A stretch of DNA of 64,000 nt from assembly GCF_900113935.1 (NCBI RefSeq), contig NZ_FORF01000001.1:124001-188000 (forward strand), given 5' to 3'. Shown one piece after another: positions 54,465 through 64,000 of this stretch. The stretch's first letter is position 1. Each line of letters opens with the position of its first letter. Under the pieces are notes generated by a model. It was given only the letters and a program-made list of their open reading frames with translations. It searched no databases and had not been told where the DNA came from. Made by a program: the position numbers and the translations under genes. Origin of the DNA: Aquamicrobium aerolatum DSM 21857. GTDB taxonomy: Bacteria; Pseudomonadota; Alphaproteobacteria; Rhizobiales; Rhizobiaceae.

Positions 54465-55380
54465 GGATAATCCTGTAGAGACGGTCGGGGACGAGGCGAT
54501 CAAGAATGCGATCCTGATAGCCGGGCCAACAGCCAGCGGCAAGTCGGCGCTTGCGTTGTCGCTGGCACGCCAGACCAACGGTGTCGTCGTCAACACAGAT
54601 TCGATGCAGGTCTATTCGGTCCTCCGGCTGCTGACGGCACGCCCGGACGACGACGATCTCGCCGCCGCGCCGCATCACCTTTACGGCCATGTCGATCCGC
54701 GTGCGAGCTACTCGACCGGGCGCTGGACAGACGATGTTCAGCAGCTTGCCCGAAGCGGTTTGTTCGAAAACCGACCGCCGATCTTCGTCGGGGGCACCGG
54801 GCTTTATTTCAAGGCTTTGCTGGATGGTTTGTCGCAAATGCCGCCGGTGCCGGAGAATGCGCGACAAAAGTGGCGCGAGGCGCTTGCGCGTGAAGGGCCG
54901 GGCGCCTTGCACCCGCTGCTCGCGGAGCGCGACCCCGAGGCAGCGCGCCTCATCCGTCCCACCGACGGTCAGCGGATCGTGCGCGCGCTGGAGGTCCATG
55001 ACGCTTCCGGGCGACCCTTGTCACACTGGCAAAAGGCCAAAGGAAAGCCGTTGGTGGACGGAGCTTCCGCGAAGCTGATTGTGATCGAGCCGGATCGTGC
55101 GAAGCTGGCGGAACGCATCAGTCGCCGGTTTGACCTGATGATGGACAATGGCGCGGTTGATGAAGTGCGCGCTCTGGCAGCAATGTCGCCGGACGGCGCG
55201 GCACCGGTCATGAAGGCCATTGGCGTGCGCGAGTTGATGGCTGTCGACCGCGGCGAGATGCTGCTGGCGGACGCAATCGAGCGCGCCAAGATCGCAACGC
55301 GGCAATATGCCAAACGTCAAATGACGTGGTTCCGAAACCAGTTCGGCCCGGAGTGGGAGCGAACACCACTTAAAGACTGA
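54463..55380 (+). CDS. miaA: tRNA dimethylallyltransferase
   Basis: A 305-residue MiaA with P-loop GPTASGKS (residues 21-28), the TDSMQVY motif and the [15 protein letters not shown] segment. It adds a dimethylallyl group to A37 of tRNAs reading U-starting codons, such as the tRNA-Phe encoded in this window. The ATG at 54463 overlaps the serB start. There is no leader between the two genes. Confidence 0.95.
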   Translation: MDNPVETVGDEAIKNAILIAGPTASGKSALALSLARQTNGVVVNTDSMQVYSVLRLLTARPDDDDLAAAPHHLYGHVDPRASYSTGRWTDDVQQLARSGLFENRPPIFVGGTGLYFKALLDGLSQMPPVPENARQKWREALAREGPGALHPLLAERDPEAARLIRPTDGQRIVRALEVHDASGRPLSHWQKAKGKPLVDGASAKLIVIEPDRAKLAERISRRFDLMMDNGAVDEVRALAAMSPDGAAPVMKAIGVRELMAVDRGEMLLADAIERAKIATRQYAKRQMTWFRNQFGPEWERTPLKD

Positions 55381-55401
55381 TTGAAGGCGCTGCGGATCCG
55401 C

Positions 55402-57222
55402 CTATTCGTACAGTCGGCGCAGGCCCGCGTCGTCTGATCGTCTGCCGCTCCCGTCAGGTGCGGTTGGCACGATGGTTCCTCGGACGGGATGTGAGGAAAA
55501 TCCCATGCCACGCAGCGGCGAGGGAAAATCCAGACCGGTTTCGTCCCCGGATTGGGCGGGACTTTCCGCGCGCCGAAGAGCCTCCACGAGTGAGAAGATA
55601 TCGATGTCTTGATCCGTGGGCTGACAGAACGTGTTGCTGCTCGCGGCGCCAGGCAACTGATCGGCCGGAAGCTGCTCGAATTTCAGCCGCATTGTCGTTC
55701 CGACGCCGTCTCCGAAAGCTATCGCCTCCCGCTGTCCCATTGAGGACAGGAACGACAGGCTTGACGCGGATGTGTCAGAGATGGCCGAGCGAATTATGTT
55801 CTGGTCGATCTCATTGGCCAGGCGCATGGCAAAAACAGTCGAGCACTGGGAAAGCACCGTCGGGTCAAGCTCGCCGGGGCGCTGCGTGACGACGCCGAGC
55901 GAGCAGCCATATTTTCTGCCTTCCTTGGCAATGCGCGACAGGGCATGGCGTGTCGGTGCGAAGCCCAGCTGCGGGTCGGCAGGCATGTAGCGATGCGCCT
56001 CCTCACAAAGGACCAGTAGCTTCAGCCTTCCCTGGCTGTTGACGGCCACGTCAAAGGCAAGGCGCGCGACCACCGAACAGACGGAATTGACGACTTCGGA
56101 TGGCAGTCCGCCCAGTTCAAGGCATGTAACCGGGCGTCCTTCGAGGGGAACGCGGAAGATGGTGCCGATCGTTTCATGAATGTTGTCGCCGATGGTGCGT
56201 GACGAAAACATGAAACGATAACGCGGGTCGTTTGCTGCCGTTTCGATACGGGCGCGCAGTGCACGATAGACCGGGCGGTCGTTCTTTGACTCGAGCAATC
56301 CCATCCGGTCGTTGATCAGCTTTGCCACGTCCGCCATCCGGTAGGGAATCGGAGTGTCGGCGGTGATGCTTATCGCTCCGTCGATGGGGCGGCGCGCCAG
56401 TGCGCTGGTGGGCGGCGTGCGATAATGCTGTTTTGCCAGCGGCAACAATTCGCGCAGCAAGTCGACTTCTTCGGGGATGGGCTTGCGGCCCTGGTAGAGC
56501 ACCTCCACCAGCTCGTCGAGGCGGAACAGCCAGAAGGGCAGGTCCAGCGTCGAGGTGTTGACCCGGATTGCATGATCAGGAAAGGCGCTCGCAAACTCGT
56601 TGTGTGGATCAAGGATCAGCACGCGAAGATCAGGGCGCGAGATAATGGCCTTGCGAAGCAGAAGCGCGACCGCGCTGGACTTGCCGACCCCGGTGGTGCC
56701 GACAACTGCGAAATGACGGTTGAGCGTGTCATCGATGGCAATGCGAGCGTCGATGGTTGTGTCTTGCGACAGACGACCGATTGTCGCCGGCAGGCGGCCG
56801 GACAGATCGTAGACTGCTTGCAGATCGGTGGCACGAATCCGATGAGCTACGGCACCGATCGGGGGATAAGTCGTGATGCCGCGATCAAAGACAGGGGCGC
56901 CGTCGCCTGTTTGGCTGACCTCACCAAGCAGCTCGACATAAGCCCTGATCGGATTGTCGCCATCTTCGAGCCAATCGCCAGCCATGCCTTCGATGCGATG
57001 CACCAGTCCGACTGTGCGGATCGACCCAAGATTGATCGATATGATCCGGCCCACGGTCCAAAGCGCTGTGGCGTCAGTGTCCTTGCCGCTGGCTGTTGCC
57101 GCGATTGTCGCCCTGGCACCATCGCAGTGGATGACCCGGCCTATCGTGCGCGACGGATCTTGCGAACCATCCCGGCGTTCCTGGCTCGTCAGTTCCCCTA
57201 CTTTGGATTGGTCAACGAACAT
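55402..57222 (-). CDS. HerA-like (DUF87) hexameric ATPase
   Basis: A 606-residue protein with an N-terminal HAS-barrel-like domain, Walker A VVGTTGVGKSSAV (about 165-177), Walker B LLVLCEEAHRY and the C-terminal FALRLANEIDQNII-type HerA region (read here as FAMRLANEIDQN). HerA translocases act in DNA end processing with the nuclease NurA in archaea, and in several bacterial defence systems with other partners. No nurA-like or defence gene is adjacent. The ATG at 57222 has GGAA upstream. It may be a housekeeping DNA translocase. Confidence 0.82.
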   Translation of the reverse strand: MFVDQSKVGELTSQERRDGSQDPSRTIGRVIHCDGARATIAATASGKDTDATALWTVGRIISINLGSIRTVGLVHRIEGMAGDWLEDGDNPIRAYVELLGEVSQTGDGAPVFDRGITTYPPIGAVAHRIRATDLQAVYDLSGRLPATIGRLSQDTTIDARIAIDDTLNRHFAVVGTTGVGKSSAVALLLRKAIISRPDLRVLILDPHNEFASAFPDHAIRVNTSTLDLPFWLFRLDELVEVLYQGRKPIPEEVDLLRELLPLAKQHYRTPPTSALARRPIDGAISITADTPIPYRMADVAKLINDRMGLLESKNDRPVYRALRARIETAANDPRYRFMFSSRTIGDNIHETIGTIFRVPLEGRPVTCLELGGLPSEVVNSVCSVVARLAFDVAVNSQGRLKLLVLCEEAHRYMPADPQLGFAPTRHALSRIAKEGRKYGCSLGVVTQRPGELDPTVLSQCSTVFAMRLANEIDQNIIRSAISDTSASSLSFLSSMGQREAIAFGDGVGTTMRLKFEQLPADQLPGAASSNTFCQPTDQDIDIFSLVEALRRAESPAQSGDETGLDFPSPLRGMGFSSHPVRGTIVPTAPDGSGRRSDDAGLRRLYE

Positions 57223-57536
57223 CGTGCAATTCCCCGACGATTGGTCACATCTCACCCGAGAAAAGACTTGTAGGGGAACGGAGTTAAGGCGGCGTGTGGA
57301 GCGATGGTTGCTGATGGGTTAGCAAAGTCATTCAAGCATGAATGTGTTTTCGGATGCCGAACGTGGGCACGAAAGAGGCGACATGATGCGTTCATCACGC
57401 CGCCTCTGCCGCGACAGCAAAGTGGCTGTCTATCGGTCGCGACTGTCCCCGATCGCGACCATCCCCTGCTCCGGAGAGCCGAACATCAAGCTGATGCCCT
57501 CGATTTGTCGACGATGCCAGAAGATGTTGAGCGTCG

Positions 57537-58340
57537 TCACATGACCACAACCTTCGCGCCAACCGGTACCCGCCCGTAAAGATCGACCACGTCCTCGTTA
57601 CGCATGCGGATGCAACCGGAAGAGACGGCGCGTCCGATGGATTGTGGCTGATTCGTGCCGTGAATACGATAGAGCGTCGATCCCAGATAAAGAGCACGTG
57701 CGCCGAGGGGATTTTGCGGGCCGCCCTTCATGTGGGCCGGAAGGACACGTCCCTTTTTCTTCTCGCGGGCAATCATTTCCGCTGGCGGCCGCCAATCGGG
57801 CCACTCGGCTTTTCGAGTGACCGTATGTGTTCCGGCCCACTCGAAGCCGGGCTTGCCGGTTCCGACGCCGTAGCGGCGCGCCTGCCCGCCTTGTTCGACC
57901 AGGTAGAGCAGGTGCTCGCGGGTGTCGATGATGACCGTTCCAGCAGGGTGCTGCCCATCATAATCGACCATCTGGGGCAGGAATTTCGGATCCAGCGTGG
58001 GCTTTGCATCCCGAGGCGCGCTTGGCACTGCCGCAGTCCGGATTGCGTCGGGCTGGGGTGTCACCTGGTTCGGTTGGGCGGTGGCACGCTGCCGCGTCGA
58101 TACTACTGGTGCAGGGGCGATGCCCACGCGAATTCCGGGCAGACCGGTGCTGGATGGACGGCGATCGATCAGCCGATGACCGCCTGATGGTGCGCGCTGC
58201 AGTTGCATAACCCACGGCGCCGCGAGGTCGGGGCTGACGACAACGGGCGGCATGTCGCGGTAGCGGTCCTGGGCGAGTGCGCCACAGGTTGCAGCTGCGG
58301 CGAGGCTTGCTGTGCCAAGCAGCACCAGAATGCTTCTCAT
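57537..58340 (-). CDS. L,D-transpeptidase (YkuD family)
   Basis: A 267-residue exported protein: signal peptide (about 1-24), a proline-rich linker, and a YkuD domain (about 133-266) with H227-G and C243 in the SSGCIRMRN catalytic motif. It makes 3-3 peptidoglycan cross-links or attaches proteins to peptidoglycan, important in the Hyphomicrobiales cell wall. The ATG at 58340 follows AAGGTGG; an in-frame GTG nine bases upstream is less likely. Confidence 0.9.
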   Translation of the reverse strand: MRSILVLLGTASLAAAATCGALAQDRYRDMPPVVVSPDLAAPWVMQLQRAPSGGHRLIDRRPSSTGLPGIRVGIAPAPVVSTRQRATAQPNQVTPQPDAIRTAAVPSAPRDAKPTLDPKFLPQMVDYDGQHPAGTVIIDTREHLLYLVEQGGQARRYGVGTGKPGFEWAGTHTVTRKAEWPDWRPPAEMIAREKKKGRVLPAHMKGGPQNPLGARALYLGSTLYRIHGTNQPQSIGRAVSSGCIRMRNEDVVDLYGRVPVGAKVVVM

Positions 58341-58538
58341 CTCGTCCACCTTCTATATCTGACAAAGTGTGGCGGCTGAAACCGGGTGGGAAAACAGCCT
58401 GTGCTGCAGCAATTGTCAGGACTGTGCGCGCAAAAAGGATGAATGCGCTTTCATAAAATGCAGCGCAAAGCGTAAACCTTTGATTGTGGTTACCGATCCG
58501 TTGACCGGAGTGGTTAGGAAAGTTTCAAGGAGGCAATT

Positions 58539-59183
58539 ATGGATGGGCTGGTTCGCGGCGAGGACGGTGAGGTGCGATGTGCATGGCACGGCAACCTGCC
58601 TGACTATATGCGTTATCATGACGAAGAATGGGGCAAGCCGGTTGCTGACGACCAGCGACTTTTTGAAAAGCTCTGTCTGGAAGGTTTCCAGTCGGGCCTG
58701 TCATGGCTGACGATCCTGCGAAAGCGTGAGAATTTTCGGGCAGCCTTTAGCGGCTTCGACTATCACGACCTTGCGCAGAAGGACGCGGATCAGATGATGG
58801 GCACCCATCTGCAGGACGCCGGGATCGTACGCCATCGCGGCAAGATCGCTTCGGTCTATAACAATGCCCGCCGTGCAGTTGCGCTGGAAGCGGAATTTGG
58901 CTCGCTTGCGAGCTATTTCTGGTCCTTTGAGCCAGGCCCCGATGAGCGTCCCGCTGTCGCGGACTGGAATTCCTTGCGGGCAATGGGAAACACGCCAACC
59001 TCCACGCGCATCTCCAAAGAACTGAAAAAGCGTGGCTGGAGCTTTGTCGGTCCCACGACGGTTTACGCGTTTATGCAGGCAATGGGCATGGTCAATGACC
59101 ATGTGGAGGGATGCGTTTGCCGGGAGCGGGTGGAGCAGCTGCGCGAGGGGTTCCGCCGGCCAGCCAAAGGTGAGCGTGGGTGA
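58539..59183 (+). CDS. tag: DNA-3-methyladenine glycosylase I
   Basis: A 214-residue Tag enzyme with the zinc-binding N-terminus (RCAWHGNLPDYMRYHDEEWGKPV), the LCLEGFQSGLSWLTILRKRENFR helix and the C-terminal GPTTVYAFMQAMGMVNDHVEGC zinc ligands. It excises N3-methyladenine. CAAGGAGG lies before the ATG. Confidence 0.93.
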   Translation: MDGLVRGEDGEVRCAWHGNLPDYMRYHDEEWGKPVADDQRLFEKLCLEGFQSGLSWLTILRKRENFRAAFSGFDYHDLAQKDADQMMGTHLQDAGIVRHRGKIASVYNNARRAVALEAEFGSLASYFWSFEPGPDERPAVADWNSLRAMGNTPTSTRISKELKKRGWSFVGPTTVYAFMQAMGMVNDHVEGCVCRERVEQLREGFRRPAKGERG

Positions 59184-59265
59184 AAGCGGGTGACATGCGC
59201 GGCTGCATGCGGTAATTCCCCGAGCGCCCGGCGCTGCTGTCGCCTTTTGTCCCGGATGGAATGAC

Positions 59266-60117
59266 ATGCCCAAAATGATTGAAACCCTGGATGATATTGT
59301 TGGCGGCTATTCCGCGCTGTTCTGCGATGTCTGGGGCGTCATTCACAATGGAATTGACGTATTCGAAGGCGCGGTCGCTGCGTTGCGACGCGCGCGGGAG
59401 CGAGGCGTCGCAGTCGTGCTCATCACCAATTCACCCCGTCGCCGCGACGGTGTGATCGAGCAGTTGATCTCGATGGGAGCGGATCCAGAGTGCTGGGACC
59501 GGATCGTGACCTCGGGCGATGTGACACGCGATCTCATCAGCGCCGGTCCGCGTCGTGTGTTGCACATCGGTCCTGACCGCGACCTGTCGCTCTACGACGG
59601 GCTTGATGTCGAGATGGCCGAGGAGTTCGAAGCGCAGGCGATCGTCTGTACCGGCCTTGTCGATGACGATGTGGAAACACCCGAAGACTACACCGAACTG
59701 TTGCAGCGCTTGCGTATGCGCAACCTGCCTTTTATCTGCGCCAATCCAGACATTGTGGTCGAGCGGGGCGACAGGCTGATCTGGTGCGCTGGCGCCCTGG
59801 CGCGTGACTATGCGCAAATGGGTGGTCGCACACTGATTGCCGGCAAGCCGCACCGACCGATCTATGAGGCAGCCCAGCAGGCAGCGGCGGAACTGCTTGG
59901 ACGCGCGCCTGAAAAAAATGAAGTGCTGGCAATCGGCGATGGTGTGCTGACCGACGTCAAGGGGGCCAGCGATCATGGACTCGATGTGCTTTTTGTTTCG
60001 GCAGGCATTCACGCCGGGGAATACGGGGCTTCCATGGCGCCTGACCGCAGCCAGTTGGCGGCATTCCTTGAAAAGCATGGCTACGGGCCGGTGGCTGTGA
60101 TTCCACGGCTGAGATAA
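59266..60117 (+). CDS. TIGR01459-type HAD hydrolase
   Basis: A 283-residue class IIA HAD hydrolase: nucleophile D21 in FCDVWGVIHNG, ITNSPRRRDGV, and GDGVLTDVKGA near the C-terminus. The family is related to NagD and 4-nitrophenylphosphatase and often precedes ribF in rhizobia. It may dephosphorylate a sugar phosphate or a flavin precursor; the substrate is unknown. Confidence 0.88.
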   Translation: MPKMIETLDDIVGGYSALFCDVWGVIHNGIDVFEGAVAALRRARERGVAVVLITNSPRRRDGVIEQLISMGADPECWDRIVTSGDVTRDLISAGPRRVLHIGPDRDLSLYDGLDVEMAEEFEAQAIVCTGLVDDDVETPEDYTELLQRLRMRNLPFICANPDIVVERGDRLIWCAGALARDYAQMGGRTLIAGKPHRPIYEAAQQAAAELLGRAPEKNEVLAIGDGVLTDVKGASDHGLDVLFVSAGIHAGEYGASMAPDRSQLAAFLEKHGYGPVAVIPRLR

Positions 60118-60120
60118 CCA

Positions 60121-61116
60121 ATGGCCGAACCTCGTATCCAGCGACTGACCTGTTCGTCCGGCCAACTTGCATCATTCAAGGGCGGGGTGGTGGCCATCGG
60201 AAATTTCGATGGCGTTCACCGTGGCCATCAACAAGTGCTGACAAGCGCGCTCCAGCAGGCCGAAATCCTCGGCGCGCCGTCGCTGGTACTGACCTTCGAG
60301 CCGCATCCGCGTTCAGTGTTTCGTCCGGAAGTGCCGTTATTCCGCATCACCCCGCCAGAGCTTCGTGCGCGGTTGCTTGAGGCATCGGGCTTCGACGCTG
60401 TTGTCGAGCAGCCGTTCACTGGCGCGTTCGCGGCCTTCGACGCAGAGGCGTTCGTACGTGACGTTTTGGTGCGTGATCTCGGCATTCGCCATGTCGTCAC
60501 CGGCTACGACTTCCATTTTGGCAAGGACCGTCAGGGCAGCCCCGAATTTCTCATCGAAGCCGGCAAGCGGTATGGTTTTGGTGTCAGTCTCGTCGCTGCT
60601 TTTCGCGATGAGTGCGCACAGATCGTTTCCTCCAGCCGGATTCGAAGCCTGCTGACCGATGGCGAGGTTGCAGAGGCAGCAGGGTTGCTCGGATATCGCT
60701 TCACGATCGAGTCCGTTGTGCAGCATGGGCGAAAGCTGGGGCGTGAACTCGGCTTCCCCACGGCCAACATGGCGCTGGAAGACAGCTGCACGCTCAAGGA
60801 AGGCATCTATGCTGTCCGCTTGCGACGCGCAGATGGCACGCTTCACAATGGCGTCGCCAGCTTTGGACGCCGCCCGACCGTCACTGATGACGGCGCGCCG
60901 CTGCTTGAGACATACGTCTTTGATTTCTCGGATGACCTTTACGGCGAGACCTGTGCGGTCTCCTTTTTTGGCTATCTACGCGGCGAACTGAAGTTTGATG
61001 GCCTTGACGATCTGATCGTCCAGATGAAGCAGGATGAGGCGGAGGCGAGGGCGCTGTTGGCTGGTGCGAAGCCGCTGTCGGACCTTGATCGCAAAATCAG
61101 CTTCGAGGGTATTTAA
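60121..61116 (+). CDS. ribF: Bifunctional riboflavin kinase/FAD synthetase
   Basis: A 331-residue RibF: an N-terminal nucleotidyltransferase domain with GNFDGVHRGH (27-36) and a C-terminal flavokinase domain starting with LGRELGFPTANM. It makes FMN and FAD from riboflavin. It starts three bases after the HAD gene stop. Confidence 0.95.
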   Translation: MAEPRIQRLTCSSGQLASFKGGVVAIGNFDGVHRGHQQVLTSALQQAEILGAPSLVLTFEPHPRSVFRPEVPLFRITPPELRARLLEASGFDAVVEQPFTGAFAAFDAEAFVRDVLVRDLGIRHVVTGYDFHFGKDRQGSPEFLIEAGKRYGFGVSLVAAFRDECAQIVSSSRIRSLLTDGEVAEAAGLLGYRFTIESVVQHGRKLGRELGFPTANMALEDSCTLKEGIYAVRLRRADGTLHNGVASFGRRPTVTDDGAPLLETYVFDFSDDLYGETCAVSFFGYLRGELKFDGLDDLIVQMKQDEAEARALLAGAKPLSDLDRKISFEGI

Positions 61117-61187
61117 TTCAAATTTTACCCTGCTTGCGCCAGACTGGCGGACCACCCGCAATAGTAGTGTGTAAGCGGAGCTTTTGA

Positions 61188-62138
61188 ATGTCCCTAACGA
61201 TAAGGCTGCTCGCAGCCAGCGTCGCCGTTGGTGTGAGCGTAGTTGCGGCGATGGCGCAGACCTACGACCAGCAGTCAGGCTACCTGCAACCTGCCTACGG
61301 CAATCAGCAGTCCCAGGAATATCCGGCACAGACGGTCGAGTATCAGCAGCCGCAGCAGCAGGACTACGGTTATCCCGCGACGCAGACTTCCTACAACCAG
61401 CCGAGCAGCGGCAGCTTCATTTCGGGCAGCTGGTACCTGAAGCTTGGCGGCGCAATTCTGCATGCGCCAAAGTTCGAGGGCGCTTCCGGTCGTGTCCTGT
61501 CTTTCCAGCCGCTGGTGTCGCTTGGCAAGCACGGTAATGCGGCGCGGTTTACCTCGCGCAATGACAACATCTCGCTGGCCTTGCTCGACGATGGTGGCTT
61601 GCGGGCGGGTCTTGCCGGCAAATTCATCTGGTCGCGCGATTCTTCGACCGATGACCGGTTGCGCGGTCTTTCGCCGGTGAAGTTCGGCGGTGAAGCGGGT
61701 GTTTTCGCGGAAATGTACCCGACCGAATTTGCCCGGGTGCGCGCGGAAGTCCGCCACGGTCTTCGTTCGCATGATGGTGTCGTCATCGACATTGCGGCAG
61801 ATGCGTTCTTCGACGTTACCGAAGATGTGCGCGTCTCTGGCGGGCCACGCGCGACATGGGCGTCCAAGCGCTATCACAATGCCTATTATGGCGTAGATGC
61901 CAGCGAAGCTGCCCTCAGCGGGCTGGGCGAATACTCACCGGGCAGCGGGTTCAAGTCGGTTGGCCTCGGCGGAGCGATCACCTGGAAAGCGACAGATGCG
62001 CTGGAGACGAGCGTGTTTGCAGAATATTCGCGCCTCGTTGGCCCGGCAGGCAACTCGACGCTGGTGAAGGAGCGTGGGTCGAAAAACCAGTTCACGCTGG
62101 GTGCGTCAGCGATCTACCGTTTCGATTTCTCGATGTAG
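61188..62138 (+). CDS. MipA/OmpV-like outer membrane protein
   Basis: A 316-residue exported protein: signal peptide (about 1-23), a Gln/Tyr/Pro-rich region (about 24-68, with repeated QQ, YP and YNQ), then a 10- to 12-stranded barrel typical of the MipA/OmpV family, ending with an aromatic-containing strand (IYRFDFSM) as outer-membrane proteins do. MipA links outer membrane and peptidoglycan enzymes in E. coli. GGAG precedes the ATG. It stands between ribF and ileS, which are usually next to each other. Confidence 0.75.
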   Translation: MSLTIRLLAASVAVGVSVVAAMAQTYDQQSGYLQPAYGNQQSQEYPAQTVEYQQPQQQDYGYPATQTSYNQPSSGSFISGSWYLKLGGAILHAPKFEGASGRVLSFQPLVSLGKHGNAARFTSRNDNISLALLDDGGLRAGLAGKFIWSRDSSTDDRLRGLSPVKFGGEAGVFAEMYPTEFARVRAEVRHGLRSHDGVVIDIAADAFFDVTEDVRVSGGPRATWASKRYHNAYYGVDASEAALSGLGEYSPGSGFKSVGLGGAITWKATDALETSVFAEYSRLVGPAGNSTLVKERGSKNQFTLGASAIYRFDFSM

Positions 62139-62386
62139 TTTTGCAGGCCCGCTGGCTTTCAAACCGCATTGGCCCTTTATTCTGTGCTCGCGCTCAGCTA
62201 AAAGCGCGGGCCATGATGACACGCGCTCCTTCCATCGCGATCTCGATACGAATTATTGGCCCGGCCTTCCGGGCGGCCTGAAGGCTGCCGGAAGGTCCGG
62301 GATACTTGCGCGCTGATCTTCGCGCGCCTTTCGCCTGTTTATTCAAGCCTTGCCCGGTGCGAACTGCACGCTGGGCCGATAATGCG
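62139..62386. terminator. Hairpin-rich gap before ileS
   Basis: A 248-base gap with several hairpins: GCCCG/CGGGC around 62148-62211, CCGGCCTTCCGG around 62263-62300 and GCGCG-CTGATCTT-CGCGCG at 62309-62328 followed by CCTTT. They may end the mipA transcript and shape the ileS leader. No T-box motif is visible, and T-boxes are not expected in this group. Confidence 0.4.
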
Positions 62387-64000
62387 ATGAGACCGATGAC
62401 CGCCGCTGAACCGATCGACTATTCAAAGACACTCAATCTGCCACAGACGGATTTCCCGATGCGAGCCGGCTTGCCGGACAATGAGCCGAAGCTCGTTGAC
62501 CGCTGGCAGGGAATGAACCTCTACAAGAAATTGCGCGAAAGCGCCGCCGGACGCCCGCTCTATGTCCTGCATGACGGCCCGCCCTACGCCAATGGCAACA
62601 TCCATATCGGCCACGCGCTGAACAAGGTTCTCAAGGACGTCATCACGCGTTCGTTCCAGATGCGCGGTTTCAACTCGAATTACGTGCCGGGCTGGGACTG
62701 CCACGGCCTGCCGATCGAGTGGAAGATCGAGGAAAAATACCGCGCCGAGGGCAAGAACAAGGACGAGGTGCCGGTCAACGAGTTCCGTCAGGAATGCCGC
62801 GAATTCGCCCAGCACTGGATCGACGTTCAGACAGTGGAGTTCAAGCGCCTCGGTATCGAGGGTGACTTCGATAATCCGTATACGACGATGAATTTCCACG
62901 CCGAGGCGCGCATCGCTGGCGAGTTGCTGAAATTCGCCATGTCCGGCCAGCTCTATCGTGGCTCCAAGCCTGTGATGTGGTCGGTGGTCGAGCGTACCGC
63001 GCTGGCCGAGGCTGAAGTCGAGTATCAGGACTATGAGAGCGACACGATCTGGGTGAAGTTCCCGGTCGCCACCGGCTCGCAGGAGCTTGCCGATGCCCAT
63101 GTCGTGATCTGGACGACCACTCCATGGACGATCCCCGGCAACCGTGCGGTCAACTATTCGCCGCGCATCGCCTATGGCCTTTATGAAGTCACCGCGGCGG
63201 AGAATGATTTCGGCCCGCGTCCCGGCGAAAAGCTGATCTTCGCCGACGCACTCGCCGAAGAGTCGTTTGCCAAAGCAAAGCTCGAATTCAATCGTCTGCG
63301 CACTGTCGAGGGCGACGAACTTGCTTCATTGACGCTCGCCCACCCGCTCAAGGGTTTTGGCGGTGGCTATGAATTCGTCGTGCCGATGCTGGCTGGCGAC
63401 CATGTCACCGACGATGCCGGTACCGGTTTCGTCCATACCGCGCCGGGCCACGGCCGCGAAGACTTTGATGCCTGGATGGATGCCGTCCCCGAGCTGGAAA
63501 AGCGCGGTATCGACACGCGCCTGCCGTTCACCGTCGACGACGCCGGCTTCCTGACCAAGGACGCGCCGGGCTTCGGGCCGGACCGCGAAGGTGGCGCTGC
63601 TCGTGTCATCGACGACAACGGCAAGAAGGGCGACGCGAACAAGGCGGTGATAGAAGCGCTGATCGGTGCGAATGCGCTGTTTGCCCGCGGTCGCCTCAAG
63701 CACTCCTATCCGCATTCCTGGCGCTCGAAGAAGGCGGTCATCTTCCGCAATACGCCACAATGGTTCGTCTACATGGACAAGGATCTTGGCGATGCCACAA
63801 CGCTGCGCAGCCGCGCGCTGAAGGCTATCGATGAAACCAGGTTTGTTCCAAATGCCGGTCAGACCCGCCTTCGCGCCATGATCGAAGACCGTCCGGATTG
63901 GGTCCTGTCGCGTCAGCGCGCATGGGGTGTGCCGATCTCCGTTTTTGCGGACGCTGATGGCGAAATCCTGAGGGACGAAGCCGTCAATGCGCGCATCCTT
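62387..64000 (+). CDS. ileS: Isoleucyl-tRNA synthetase (5' part, truncated by window)
   Basis: The first 538 residues are present and open to the window edge; the full enzyme is about 970-1000 residues. The class I HIGH motif is in [16 protein letters not shown] (about 61-76), and the editing domain follows ([26 protein letters not shown]). The KMSKS motif lies beyond the edge. An alternative ATG is at 62396. The enzyme charges tRNA-Ile and edits valine. Confidence 0.95.
   Translation, partial: MRPMTAAEPIDYSKTLNLPQTDFPMRAGLPDNEPKLVDRWQGMNLYKKLRESAAGRPLYVLHDGPPYANGNIHIGHALNKVLKDVITRSFQMRGFNSNYVPGWDCHGLPIEWKIEEKYRAEGKNKDEVPVNEFRQECREFAQHWIDVQTVEFKRLGIEGDFDNPYTTMNFHAEARIAGELLKFAMSGQLYRGSKPVMWSVVERTALAEAEVEYQDYESDTIWVKFPVATGSQELADAHVVIWTTTPWTIPGNRAVNYSPRIAYGLYEVTAAENDFGPRPGEKLIFADALAEESFAKAKLEFNRLRTVEGDELASLTLAHPLKGFGGGYEFVVPMLAGDHVTDDAGTGFVHTAPGHGREDFDAWMDAVPELEKRGIDTRLPFTVDDAGFLTKDAPGFGPDREGGAARVIDDNGKKGDANKAVIEALIGANALFARGRLKHSYPHSWRSKKAVIFRNTPQWFVYMDKDLGDATTLRSRALKAIDETRFVPNAGQTRLRAMIEDRPDWVLSRQRAWGVPISVFADADGEILRDEAVNARIL

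Noticed and set aside
57338-57544. A 68-codon ORF with two Cys pairs between the HerA-like and L,D-transpeptidase genes
   Set aside because: No ribosome site, overlaps the 3' end of the transpeptidase gene on the other strand, and no recognisable family; possible but unsupported.
58369-58538. A Cys-rich reading frame upstream of tag
   Set aside because: It runs into tag in another frame, has no ribosome site, and is better explained as the divergent promoter region of the transpeptidase and tag genes.
62139-62386. Possible T-box leader before ileS
   Set aside because: No T-box sequence or specifier loop is visible, and T-boxes are not expected in alphaproteobacteria; the hairpins look like transcript ends.

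Overview
The window is 64 kb of high-GC alphaproteobacterial chromosome, most likely Hyphomicrobiales (Rhizobiales) and probably Phyllobacteriaceae-like. The evidence is the conserved block murA, DUF2948, hisD, UPF0262, LMW phosphatase, infA, maf, yacG; the hflK-hflC-DUF2065-degP and serB/miaA neighbourhoods; the TIGR01459 HAD gene next to ribF; RIME-type rhizobial intergenic palindromes; and the large share of ABC uptake systems. I see no prophage, insertion sequence, integrase or CRISPR array.

Region 1 (1-8.3 kb) is a surface-polysaccharide cluster: a Wzy/O-antigen-ligase-like polymerase, a Wzz/GumC-type chain-length protein without a kinase domain, a JmjC/cupin-like protein, two FemAB/BioF2-type GNAT acyltransferases and a Wzx-type flippase. 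A CtrA-like box and the paired GNATs suggest a polar or holdfast-like polymer, but this is inference. Region 2 (8.5-15.2 kb) is core housekeeping on the minus strand, with tRNA-Phe(GAA) and tRNA-Thr(GGT).

Region 3 (15.5-47.3 kb) is an accessory block of uptake and catabolic modules. (a) LysR, aminotransferase, RraA/HMG-aldolase-like protein and a polar amino-acid ABC importer; this set fits uptake, transamination and retro-aldol cleavage of a 4-hydroxy-glutamate-type amino acid. (b) An unusually long flagellar hook gene, flgE, carrying three 93-residue tandem repeats. (c) A CUT1-type sugar/nucleoside ABC importer with a LacI regulator and a nucleoside hydrolase. (d) A GatA-type amidase divergent from a dipeptide-type ABC importer, a beta-lactamase-fold hydrolase with catalytic spacing like NylB, and a FadR-type GntR regulator. 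(e) modABC for molybdate, where modB seems to start at CTG. (f) A coniferyl-aldehyde-dehydrogenase-like gene and a sodium:solute symporter followed by a 43-residue one-helix partner. In all four ABC operons with the binding-protein gene first, a strong stem-loop follows that gene.

Region 4 (47.4-64 kb) is core again: thyA, a tiny secreted-peptide ORF coupled to folA, hflK/hflC/DUF2065/degP, a GNAT gene, serB back-to-back with miaA (start codons overlapping), a HerA-like ATPase, an L,D-transpeptidase, tag, a HAD phosphatase, ribF, a MipA/OmpV-like porin and the 5' part of ileS, which runs off the right edge.
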